A stretch of DNA of 64,000 nucleotides from Aulostomus chinensis. Taxonomy: Eukaryota; Chordata; Actinopteri; Syngnathiformes; Aulostomidae. Positions within the stretch are counted from its first letter, which is position 1. Each line of letters starts with the position of its first letter. Positions 13,200 through 25,396 of the stretch are shown one piece after another. Under the pieces are notes generated by a model, which worked only from the letters and a program-made list of their open reading frames with translations, did not search any database and was not told the DNA's origin. The stretch is taken from positions 10,328,001 to 10,392,000 of the forward strand of contig JBBMOA010000013.1 of the NCBI GenBank assembly GCA_037954235.1, read 5' to 3'. The position numbers and the translations under genes were made by a program.

Positions 13200-14180
13200 A
13201 TAAATCCAAGCCGAGTCTCAAGTCGTGCATAAGACTTCAGCGTGACTCAAGTCCGAGTCTCCTACTGGTGGTTTGTTTTGCAATTTAAACAACTGCTGCT
13301 CCTCATGCAGCTTTGACTGCTGACAAAAGCCAAGCATGTGACTGCACATATCAGCCTCTTTTTATTAGATTAGACAGAATTAGTTACTCTATGAGAAACA
13401 AGCCTTAAGAGTGTCAGGATATGCCCTGACACACCTCTGGCCTGTTTACAGCTTTCTGCCCTCAATTCACACAGACGCATGCACAATTTCAATCAGCTGT
13501 CACATAAACAAGATAAAGAGACCGGTCCCAGACAAGAATATCAGCCTATTTGTCTCCCGGCTCATCTGTGTCCAAGCAGCAGAACGATTCTGTACACAAA
13601 GATGGGAAAACAAATTGTTTTCTGTGATTAGATGAGCAGCTGATCCCAGTCACAGAATCATGCAACGTGCACGGAGCTTCCCTCCCATGCCATCATCTCA
13701 TGGATTTAGCTGACCTTTGCAAAAAGTTTAATCAGTAGACAAAGAGAAGCCATCAAGTAGGAAAGTCTTTTCTTGGAAGTCCAAGCCTCAAGTCTTTGGT
13801 CACAAGTCAAGCCAAGTCTACTACAAGCCTCCCTACTCTTCAAATTCAGCAGTTGTGCCAATTCCACAAATTGTGTTTTTCTCAAAATTTAATGTTAGTC
13901 AGCAGGTGGTGGCATGAGAATGTGAATGAAAGTTGGGAAATACCCATCTTAATAATTATATACAAATATTTAAGAAACACCAGTGAAATTCTGTTGATGT
14001 CACATCAGTCGTTACAGCTAAGCTGACGTGCTTTTGAACCTCGGTGTAAATTTGCATAACCACACAAGTGACTGACCTATTTGAATGTGTTCTTAGGTGC
14101 CTGATGAAAAGTGACATGGTTAATTCAGCATCTGACATAACAAATGATTTTTGAGGACGAGTCCAGATCTCAAACTTGAG
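13200..14180. repeat. dispersed CAAGTC/GAGTCT-type repeat clusters
   Basis: Short degenerate units (CAAGTC, GAGTCTC, CCGAGTC) cluster at 13207-13262, 13778-13822 and 14155-14185, separated by unrelated DNA. The same vocabulary recurs at 62400-62470 and 62790-62865. Confidence 0.5.
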
Positions 14181-15661
14181 TATTCATATCTGCCATTGAC
14201 CTGCAAGACTGAACCCTTCGCATGAAAGTGTCCTATTCTGGTTAAACATAAAAATAGCAATATTTTGAGCGCAAAAAATGGTGCTGAAACATATTCACTA
14301 CTAGTGTATCTCAAAGTGGATAGACTGTGTTTGGTCACATGGACCACATTCAGTAGTTCTGCTTGTTTCCCAGCTGCTTGTTCCCCATCAGATGACAAAT
14401 GATTTGGTTTCCTTTGCCACAGCAGCTATTTGGGCATGCCAATTGCAGGCGTAATGAATAATATTAATGTGTCCTGTTCCATTTCAGCAGGCTCTGGTAC
14501 TGTGCATGCTGCCCCGCATGATGGCTGTGGCACACTAAATAGGACGGGACCTGAATAAATTTGATCGGTTACACCTGTCTTTACCCTGCTGTGACATGAC
14601 GGAGTGTCCTCTGACACCGCCTTCACAAATCAAAGCGTTCCTGAGGATAATGGTATTCATGATAAGTAAATGCAACTATGACAATCCTTTAAAGCTGTTC
14701 AAAAGTTTAAGTTCACTTAGAATTAGAAGTCTGACATCAGTCTAAAATACAGAAATTAATGCTCTATTTTCATATCAGAATTCATTTGTAAAGTGGCTTT
14801 TTCAAACAAATTTGCTTGCATATATAAAAAAGGTGATGATGTATTTCATATTCCAGTCAACAAGGCAGTTGTGGCTCTCCATCATGATGGAAAAGTGCAG
14901 TTTTATTTATTTGATTTGATTTTATCATCAGAAAGATTTCAAGGCAAAGTCTGCCTTCCTCCTCTGCACATTTAAGTTTAGCAACTTTAGAGACTAAGAG
15001 AGCTAATTTAATACAAGAAGGAGGTCATTTTTCAGTGCTGTTTGTCTATGTAGCATGTAGAATGTAACATGAGCCAAGAGGAATCCTTTCAAGTCTGAAG
15101 CAGATCTGTACAACAGCAAAACGTGTCATTTTTTTTTACATTGCGTTACACTGAGGTTGCACGGGTGTTTTGCATGTCATGTTTTTGTTCTTCTTTTAAA
15201 CGCTTTTAACTTTCAGTGTTAAACTCCCTTCTTTTTGCAGCAGCTCAACAATTAGTTTATGTTATTCATCAGTAAAAAGTTAGAGGAACCTGTAGTATTT
15301 TGACTCAATAATAGCCTCCATAATTCTGTGAGCTTCTCAGGGTTCTTAAAGGTAATTTAGTTTATTAGTTTAGTTAAACAGGAACACTGTCTGGTATGAA
15401 TATTGTTATCATTATTATTACACATCCAGACCAGGAAATACATAGCAAATGTTGCATGAGATTCTGGCACAAATACCATGTACATCAACATTTAAACTGT
15501 CTGCAGTTGACTGTCAATCTCATATAGGGGCTGACGTTTCAAGGGAGCTATTAGTGTATCTTTAGCCCTCTCTCTTAAATATTGAAGGTTCACATAGTGT
15601 AAATCAATGATTAGTGGTTCTTCATGTATAACAACATAATATATAGTGAGAGTGTGTTCTC

Positions 15662-15740
15662 TAGTGCCACCTAGTGGCCGCAGGAAGACGTGGTCCGATA
15701 CTTCATGCAAAATCCAAATGTGATCAAGTTTCACCACCTT
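15662..15740. repeat. second copy of the 4.4-kb interspersed repeat
   Basis: Shares the CTTCATRCAAAATCCAAAT core and the following TGATCMAGTTTCACCAC with 4414-4453, and a preceding CCACCTAGTG-CAGGAAG block. Confidence 0.55.
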
Positions 15741-16583
15741 CTCCCTCTATGAAACTCACATCCTTGCTTATGGATGCTTGTTTCTCATTGGATTTGGCAC
15801 GTGTCGGCTGGGTACCCTCGAGTTTACGGCGTGCGATGCGGATAAACTGATGCCTGATTTGTATCAGGAGGTACCTCTCAACCCCCCACCCTCTCTCTCT
15901 CCGTGACCTTCCCTGTCCCTTCGTGGCATTGCCTTACAGTGGATCAGCGATACATTACCCCAGCAGCTCACACAAAAGACACTCACATTGTCTTTGTGAC
16001 ACACATTCTGTGCATATTTGTCCCAGTCACACATAACACATAGGGGAACTCTCTCTGAGGCCTGCCCCCCACACACTCATACCAATCGGAGAGAGTGCTT
16101 TGTGCATTCACAGACTGACTGGGCAGCTACTGAGGGGAGAGAGAGGGTGGTGGGTGGAGGTAGATGGAGACAGTAGGATTACAAAGACACCCAGACAGAT
16201 AAGAGGAGAGGACAAACACCACTAGCAAAGGGACTGAAGAGACACGTTCATTTACACCGAAAGGAGTGAGCAGGGCAGGAAAGGGAGTACAGAAATAGGA
16301 AGGGAAACAGGGCTTGTCCAGCAGAGAGGAAGAGAGCGAGTTGTTGTTGTTCAAGAGGCTGGGGGGGGACTGATGGGATGGCATTGATCCCTGGGAGCTG
16401 CCGCTTCTTGGGCCAGATGGCGTCTTGTTGCTGCAGACCATTGCTCGACTCTTCCTGCTGTGGACCCCTCATCAAAGTCTGCCTGTCCTCCTTCACAGGT
16501 CGGTCCCAGCCAGCTCTCTGTGCTACAACTGCACTGTCATGAGGCAGACTGCTACTTTCAGATAGGCAGGATTATAGGGCGAC

Positions 16584-16608
16584 ATGGGTAACACACTTAG
16601 CCAAGAAG
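16584..16608 (+). CDS. sh3tc2: sh3tc2 coding exon 1 (start, myristoylation signal)
   Basis: Encodes MGNTLSQE plus one base of the next codon and is followed by donor GTAAAA. An acceptor-like TTCACAG about 85 bp upstream (near 16498) could begin this exon, but the 5' UTR structure is not certain. This start was chosen because Gly2 gives a myristoylation site as in mammalian SH3TC2 and the phase joins exon 2. Confidence 0.8.
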
Positions 16609-19600
16609 GTAAAACAGGCATGAGTGTGTGTCCATGCTATTAAAGCATGAATGTGCCTGTGTTGGTGCTAACAGTGTTTTGTGTTGGAGGATGAAGCAGA
16701 ATAGGCTGTTGTCCTCTTCAGCATAATGTCATGTTGCATTGTGTTGCTAAGTTGTGTGCTCCATTGTCCATTGTGAATGCTTTGCATCGGTGATAATACT
16801 GTTGTGTTTTTTGCACTGACACAGCATGTTGAAAAAGAGTCTGAACAGATTTCAATTGGGTTCACAGCATTTTTTTTTTTTTTTGAAATATATGTTTCTG
16901 AAAACGTGTTGACCCAAAAGTGCGCTTTTGGGAGTCAGAGCCCTGGCCAGCTGTGTGAGCCTGAAGGATTCTCTGACATCAGTGTGTGTCTCTTTGCCAG
17001 GCCTGTGTGTGTTCAGTGTATCCCCTCAAACCCTGGTAACTCCTCATACTAACATTTTGCATTTCTAGCGTGCTTCTCCACCCCCGGTGACATTAACTTC
17101 CTCACCTACCAAGCACGGATTTGTTCGTCCGAATGTATGAGAAGTATTTCACTGTCAAACCATGATTTGTTCCCCTTTACAGACATCTCTCCTGCTGAGC
17201 TGGACGCTCTTTGGAGGGAGCCACCGTACACTCTCGGGGGAACAAATGAACACTTCTCAGGAAATGGCATCATGACTGAAGGTAGAGTTTGTGGCAGAGA
17301 GTAAAACCATTCAATCAATTTGAAACCATATAATTATAAACCCCTCTTCTGGTTTGGATGTCAAGCAGTATTGCAGGGCTCATTTGAGAAGGATCTCTAC
17401 TGCTGTCTCTGTGGTCACACACTGAGGAAATGTTTGGGACATCCTCCCTGCACAATGGAGCAAGCCAGGGGAAGCCTGACGCCTCTTTAATGCCACATGT
17501 ATTCATCTGCCTGATATTTATAGGTTTAAAACCATTAAGAGCCTGTTTATGTGCAGAAGGGAACTTATTCTTTACACATAATCTAATTATATTATTACAA
17601 ACTGGGCGTACGTCTGCAGTTTCCATTAGATATTTCCTCAACTACTTAGAAAAAGTCACAGATAAATAAAAGAGTTGTAGTAAGTGTTTCATTTCAAGTG
17701 GTAGGCAGAAGGTCAGCTTTCTGAGAGCAGTGTTGGGTAATCTATAAAGCTTAATAACATCCCCTCTCAAATGCAGCGGTAGGAATATCTTTGGAAAATG
17801 ATAAATGGTGTCGATGAAGGGATTTCGGGACTGGGAGTTCTAATTCTTACCTCCAATATGCTCACCGCAGATATATTTTCCGACATGCACTGCAACAGCG
17901 AGCCATTGTGTGTCATCTGGTAACATTTCCAGTGAAATCTCATAGCCAGTCTGGCCTGGCTCGTGTGTTGTAACCTACTTTGAACAGCACGTTTGTTGAC
18001 CCTCCTGATAAAATTGTTTCCACATATAACACACCTGTCTTTATCAGTCCAAACAACACAGAGTTTAGGAAACAGCGGACTTAGTCTTCTACTTGGTGTG
18101 TACTGGAAAGCAAAGCATGATATTTTTTTTGGCCTTGCATCAGAAAACTTGATCCAGCGCTTTCTGTCCTGAGGTTTTGTCTTCTGTCAGGTGCAGGTGA
18201 GGAGGATGAAGGCCCAGTGGTGGAGTCAGGTGAAGGAGGGACGGAGCCAGACAGCTACTGGAAGAGGAAGGAAGCCTTCTTTAGAGGAAGTACCGTGTCC
18301 CTGGGCGAGAAATTCTCCTCAGGTATGTTCACTGCTTCTCCTGACAAACTAACTTGAGACACGTCCTATGCATGTTGTATTCATGCATACTAATGAAGCA
18401 TTTCCCATTTTCCTGTCTACTAATGTTTTATGCACTCAGCAGTTTAGCTCCATCCATCACATTCCCCCAGGTTCTTCCTTTCAAATGGATTTAAATGGCC
18501 ACTCTGAGAGTCCAGTATGAAGCCTAATAGCTCCATTATTCCTCCGGGGACCAAACTTGTGCTCACAAAGCATCTCACCATAATGTAAACTCCAGTGGAC
18601 AATAAACTCCTGAAAGTTCCGCCTCCTTACCACTACTACATTCTTGTTTTAGTTTATCTTTGTTATTTAGTTAGTTAGTGAGTAGTATGTGACATTCTTC
18701 TTCCGCTCGGGCACGGGATCTTTCTGTGTGGAGTCTCCATGTTCTCCCTGTTCCTGTGTGGGTTCTCTCTGGTACTCCAGCTTCCTCCCACAGTCCAAAG
18801 ACATCAAGAGGGGACGAGGCTGATTGATGCTCTGAATTGACTGTAGGTGTGACTGTGAGTGTGAATGGTTGTCTGTCTCTATGTGTTGGTCCTGTGATGG
18901 ACTGGCGATCTGTCCAGGGTGAACCCTGCCTCTTGCCCGTAGCCGCTGGGATAGGCTCCAGCCCCCCTGCGACCCTTGACAGGAATAAGCGGGAGAAAAT
19001 GGATGGATGGATGGATGGATGGATGGATGGATGGATGGATGGATGGACATTCTTCTTCCCATAAACATTTGACATTTCTGCATAGAAATTTCAGAATTGA
19101 CTGGACGAGTATGTTTGACAATGCAATCTCCCATGATCCCAAACTACTTCTCTATGTGATCACACTGCTGCCTTTACTTTGAGTGAAAGAGCAGCAGAAA
19201 CTACATACTGTGCCTTTAAGAGTGATTCATGCCAGTGTTCATCTGTTTGTATCCTCAGAAATTGTGCTGTTGTTCACGGGGCAGCGGCGCTCCGGTGTGG
19301 ACCCCGACCGGACCCTACAGGAGGCTCTGCGAACTCGACTCCGAGTGGTAGAGAGCAACAGCAAAGACGTCATCCAGCTCTTTAAAGTGAGTATCATTAC
19401 AGACATTACTGACGCAGCAAACCTTTCTATTGAAGTAATGTGCATTATATTTTATAATGCCCTTTGTATATTGTATCCTGTTTGTTTGTGCTCTTAATGA
19501 GGATGGATATTGTGTCTTGCAGGACTTGTCTGCACGTCTGGTGTCTGTCCATGCAGAGAAAGATTGCTTTGTTCTCACATTTAAAACAGTGGAGGAAATC

Positions 19601-22600
19601 TGGAAGTTTTCAACTTACCTTGCACTAGGTAGGATGATTTGGGATTGTTTTGCATGACTTGTTACCCCATGAATTGGAATGTCTTGCTTTTGAATAGATT
19701 GTACCCTCACTACGTGCCACAGCGTTGACTGGTTAGCAGTAGTGGCACAAGTAGCAGTAGTATTTTAGCAACATCTCCTCACTTCCAGGCTATGTGGCTC
19801 GCTGCTTGGAGAACTTCCTGTGTGATCAATCCTTCTGGCTGGAACCAGAACTACTCAGTGACTTGGAGATCAATGTGACAGTGGATGAGGAGCATCTGGC
19901 CACCCTCTATCTGGGACTTTTACTGCAGGAGGGTGAGCAATATTACACACCCCTGTCATCTAATTGATGGTGGATGCCTCTTGAACATCAGCTTATAATA
20001 TTAACGAATCTGTGTCTGTATGCGTGGCTCAATTATCTCAGCAAATGTAATCTGATTGATGCATACTTGATGGATGGAAAACTTGGCATGTGTGTTATTC
20101 GTACTCCATGGAACTGCCATGCTGAGTATGTGATGTCTGGGGTGTAAGGAAGGTATTATGACATCACACATAACAAGTTTGGGGAGGTGGAACGTGGTAT
20201 AATCCATTCAATAACTGTAATTCTGTTTCTGTCCTAACTATGGCAACTATATAATCATCTTCCTTAAAGCAGTAATTGACTGCAGCTGTCTTTTGACCTC
20301 ATTATTTCTATCCGTTTTTCTCTGACCCCAATTAACACTTCCAAAATCTATGGAGATGCAAAACTGCTTAAATGGACACCATAATTTCATTCAGTTGAGG
20401 AGCTCTTGTGCCACACAGACAGTAATCCGTACACTATAGTAAGCTTTTTAACAATCAGCAGTCCCATTTCTATTTATAACTGTATCTCCCCTTTGAATTC
20501 TAAATGTTACCCTCAACTTAATTTAATAAACTGGACAATATTTAAGCAGTTTGCCAGATTATTAACATGCTACAAAACTCAAAGCAAAGCAATATTATTA
20601 TAATACTCCCGCCATCTTCAAGAATGTGTATTGATTTATTCCTCCCGGCTGTACAGAGACGTTTTTTCCCCTGGATATTTCCCTTAGGCAAAAGTGGACT
20701 GTAGTGCTGGCAAATAAGGAGAATTGCATTAACTTAATAGAAGGGGACATAAAACATCTATCATTTGCCAGTGACTGAATGAGGGCACAGATGCAGTTTT
20801 GCTGATCTTTTAACTTAAGTGTAGTGACTTTTATTAACAACAACAAAAAAAAACTTGGACTTTTTCATTGAGTCAGTCTGTGTGTTTGGGGGTTTATATA
20901 AAATCTATAAGGGTTAACGAACCTTCGTCCTCTTTGCAGGATCCTTCTTTGCTAAGGCGCTATTCACCAGAAGTCAGCAGAATGAAGATGATGAGGAGCA
21001 GTTGTCATTCAAAAAGAACGACCTGCTAATGGTGAGGGATACGGGGCAGGACAGCATGTGGGAGGGCACTATGCTCTCCACAGGACAGCATGGACTGGTG
21101 CCAGTCAACGCCATGCAGCCGCTGCCTTATCCTTTCTATCAGTGAGTCGGCCTTTGGGTCTTCATAACTTCTTTTCGAAAATACTCAATAGTTGAAGAAA
21201 GAGTGGACCTTGATGAATACATCACATGTGAGGTGGTATGTTTTTGTTAAACTATAATGCTGTTTGGTCAGGTGGTTCCTGAGGAAGTACCCTGGCCATG
21301 TCGGATGCTCTCCAACTGAAAAGGAACCATTTGAACATCCACTTGGTTGAAACATACAGTTATTATTAAGAAGAATATTATTCGTATATATCAAACCAGC
21401 ACGTGTATTACGTGTTTAATGCCATTTTCTTTATCAAATACCTCAGTGACAGGCTCATGTGTGGCCGTGGTTGACTACAGTCCAGTCGGCCATGATGAGC
21501 TTCAGCTGAGTCAAGGTGACATCGTAGAGATCCAGGGTCTACTCGTTCGAGGCCTGGGTGTATTCATAGCAAAACACACTTCCACAGGACACACAGGCTT
21601 TGTGAACAAAGCCCATGTCAAGCCTCTGGACACCATACCTCTGTAAGTGGTCGTTCGTGGTTGCATGATGTTGTAAATCATCATAAATCCACATTAATTC
21701 CATCAAGTTTATCTTTTATGTAGTTTGGTGAATCTGCAGTCTGGACGGGATGGATTGGTTGAGGGGGCTGGGGCTGGGACACTACTGACATGATAATGCT
21801 GCCTTTGTTTCTTTTAGAGACAGACAACTGGTCTTTTTGACTGAGGAGGAGAAGGCCAGCCTGGCCCAGATTAACCCATGCAGCTCTGAGCCGAGTGACA
21901 GCAGCCTACTGGAAAGACTTTTCTCCTCTGACATCAGCTCTGTGTACAGGCTAGGTAAAACTCAAGAGAGGTTATGTTTGGGAAAGGGTGGGGATGTGCC
22001 ACCGAGCTTCAAGGCATATTTGTTTGATTTGCACCTCCTGTTTGTTTGTTGTCGAAATAGCAGGAATGTTTGTAATTCATTCTGAGATAATTTACCTACC
22101 CTCAGCTGATTTGTGTCCTGTGTTTCCAGATAGACTGGATGAATCTGACTTCATGTACATTAGGAGTCGGCCAAAACATGGTAATTCTTTACATTTAATT
22201 TCGCTTAATGCATTGAAATGACCAGAATGAAATGTATGAACCCCTTCGCGTGTCTCTATTCAATTCTATATCTTCTTCCCAGATCATAAGGTCCTTTCAA
22301 GTGCCCGCCAGAGTGTCATGTCAGACAAAAGTGGAGGGATGCCCCCATATCACTCCTCTCCTCGCCCCTCATTCTCTCACTCTTCTCCTCGTCTGTCCAT
22401 CTATCACTCCCAAAATCCTCTCCCACAGGAGGGGGAACGTCTGTCGTTCACTCTCGATGACACATTCAGAGAAATGGATGAGTTCCAGGAGGACCCACCT
22501 CTCTTCTTGGAGGAGAACAGCTGGGAGGGGGAGGAGTCAGAGCTCAGTGACCCCACACTGACCCTGCTCAACAAAGATAACTTTCAGGTCAGGAAAGTCC

Positions 22601-25337
22601 TGTCTCAGCCTGCCTGTACTTATTGCAAGCCCAAAAACTAAGCCTGTTGTATATCATGGAGCAAATGGTCATCTTTGAGGGATTTGTTTTATTCATATGT
22701 CCGAAAAGCTAGTTTGTGTCAGTCTAATATATAGTCACAGTTTTTTTCGACTGAATTTCCAAGATTTATACGTATCCTTGCTGTTTAAGTCTTGGCTGAT
22801 TGAACAATATTTTCAAATTTTGTCAGTTTGAGTCCAAAATGATGAGCCAGGACTTGTTGTGTCTGATTATAATCTGTTGAATGGTTAAGTTAGATGCCAA
22901 CATATATTCCAGTTTTTCCCAGAGTACCAGGTTTAACACTCCAAACAAGAGATGTAGTTTAAAAAACAAACAAACAGCCAATTTAAATCATTTGTTTGCT
23001 TTCACAGGAGGACTTCCTGCCCCTGTACGACCTGCAGTGTTCCTTCCTGTGGATGACGTTCAGTGGGAAGAGTGAGACTGAGGTGTCAGGGCATCTCGAG
23101 ACTGTCAGGGAATGTGCCAAGAGGATGGGCCTACAGTGGGCACATCGACGGGCATGTTTTCTCCTGGGAAGACTCTGTGCCAGGAAGCTAAAGTTCTCAC
23201 AGGTTTGTTCAATATCATCCCATAAATAAAAGGCTGAAATACAGTAATTTAAACATTTTGAGATGACAGATTGTTATTTGATTTTGCAACTCTTGTTGAG
23301 GCCTACATCCAATATCATCTCCTACATCTAACTTTCCTCTCATTATCAGGCACGTGTGTACTACGAGGAAGCCCTGAGTGTTTCTGTGGGCAGTTTCTCA
23401 GACACCCCGCTCCTCATCGCTCTATTAACCAATCTCACCGCAGTCTACTTGAAGCAACGTATGACGGACAAGTTGCCTCAGACCCTGGAGAAAGCCAGCG
23501 CCCTCCTCCTTTGTCTCCCAAGCCACACCTACACATCCTCAGACGAGGTTGAACTCCTCAAGCTGCTCCTGAGAAGATCAGTGGTGATGGGGGACAAGTA
23601 CCTGGAGGCCCGCATCTGCTACCTCATTTCTAGCCTCTTCCTGCTCCTCAGAAAGACCGATGATGCCCTCCCCTTTGTGGAGCGATTGCAATTTCTCTCA
23701 GTGACTCTCTCTGCCCCGGAAGGGCAGCCCATAGTTCCTTTGGACCTGAACTGGCTCATGAGCTTGCTCTATCATCGTAAATACATGCCTTACCTAGCAC
23801 TGGCCTCTCTGAGCCTGGACTCAAGGCAAGACCACTCCCTCCCTGAAGCCTTCCATAGGGTTGAGTTGTTTATCAGGAACTCTGTTCGCCTGAACCCATT
23901 CTGGAAGGAAGGAACCTCCCTGCTCCCTGCCCAGATTGTGGTTTACCTTCTGCAGGCGTTGGGCATAGCTGAGAAAGAAGGGGACCTCAAAATTCGGAGG
24001 GACCTGTGTCTGGGCTTGGCCTCAGTTTATCAGCAGTATGATGCTCTGGATAAAGCAGTGTGCTGCGCTCAACAGGCAGTGGAGACAGGGGCCCACATCA
24101 ACGAGGAGGAGGGCTTTGAGGCGTCTGTGCTGCTAGGGTGGCTGCTGGTGTTGACAGGTCAGGCTGAGAAGGCTCAGAGTGTCCTTCAGCCTCTGCTCAT
24201 ATCACTTCAGGTACAGGAAGAAATACGACTCACATGCCCATTTTCCTCTTTTACTCTGAATTCTAACTATATATTACCTGTTTCACCAGGGCACAGACAG
24301 TTCCACTCAGCGAGGCGTCATCCACAACCTCTTTGCCTTGTGTCTGAGACGACAGGGCATTGTCCAGGAGGCTGGCTGGCATCTCTACTCTGCCTTGGTA
24401 ATATCCAGGGAAAGTGGAAATCAGAGAAACCAGGCGCTTGCTCTGGCAAACCTGGGCTGTCTAGCACTTGATGTGGGCGCATCTTCAGTGGCAGAGCGTT
24501 TCTTGGTCAGGTCAGATATCTTCCTTATTATCTGTCTTCTAACTTATATAATGAAGAGGTGGTGACAAGAAAATGTTGACTGGGAGTTATTTAACTTCCT
24601 CGTTATCTTGCCAGATCTTTACACCTTTTTATGGAACTCTGGGAAAACCCCACAGATGAGGAGCATGTCCAAACCTACCTTTGGTTGGGGCGGAGCTACA
24701 AGGACAGGGGGAAGAGTCAGGACAGCAGGGCGTGTTATGAAATGGGGCTACTGATTGCGCTACACGCTAGGAACTTGCACAGTAAGTACCAGTAAAAATA
24801 TTAACAACATAACCATTACCGGTATACACTTGAAGTCACATCACATAAGTTCCTCTGTTGTACTGCATAAAAGAGACCTTCACATCCTGTGTTTTTGACG
24901 TTTCTTCAGAAAATCAGTCATAAACACATGTTTTTGTTATATGGAAACTATATGGAGCACAGATGAAAAACAAATTTTCACTGCTCTCTAGTGGACAAAA
25001 TATGTTATAACAACATCAAACATATAATTTCTGTTTTGCAATGTGATAACTCCAATTTATGCCGATAGTTACATCGTCGTTAGCTGAAAATGCCCAAACA
25101 TTTTAGCATCGTTCAATTATTTCATCATAGGTCAAATGGTGGTGGCCAAGGTGCTGAGCCGGCTGTACTCGGATATGTTGCTGTATGGTCAAAGTATTGT
25201 CTACTACGAGCACTGTGTGTCTGTATCCCGAGAATTGAAGGACAAGAGACTGGAGGGAGAATACCTTGAAATCCTCAGCAGTTTTTACCTCTTACTAAAT
25301 ACGGAAAAGTAAGTTTTACACCACCCCCCCCCTCACA

Positions 25338-25396
<59 letters not shown>

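Larger units (their letters stand above)
7001..16120. other. intergenic region upstream of sh3tc2, no gene seen
   Basis: No recognisable exon. Contents: a CAG-rich tract near 8321-8350, a (GATA)n array at 8784-8965, GT arrays at 10859-10893 and 11251-11325, a GTACC-rich repeat at 10560-10790, CAAGTC-type repeat clusters at 13200-14180, and an interspersed repeat at 15662-15740. Confidence 0.6.

Noticed and set aside
18667..19134. Reading frames with HPSIHP / WMDG repeats
   Set aside because: They translate the ATGG tail and body of a SINE, not a gene.
24211..24289. Read-through of sh3tc2 intron 14 (79 bp)
   Set aside because: Open, but not a multiple of three, so it shifts frame and ends early. 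The splice sites are good, so it is an ordinary intron.
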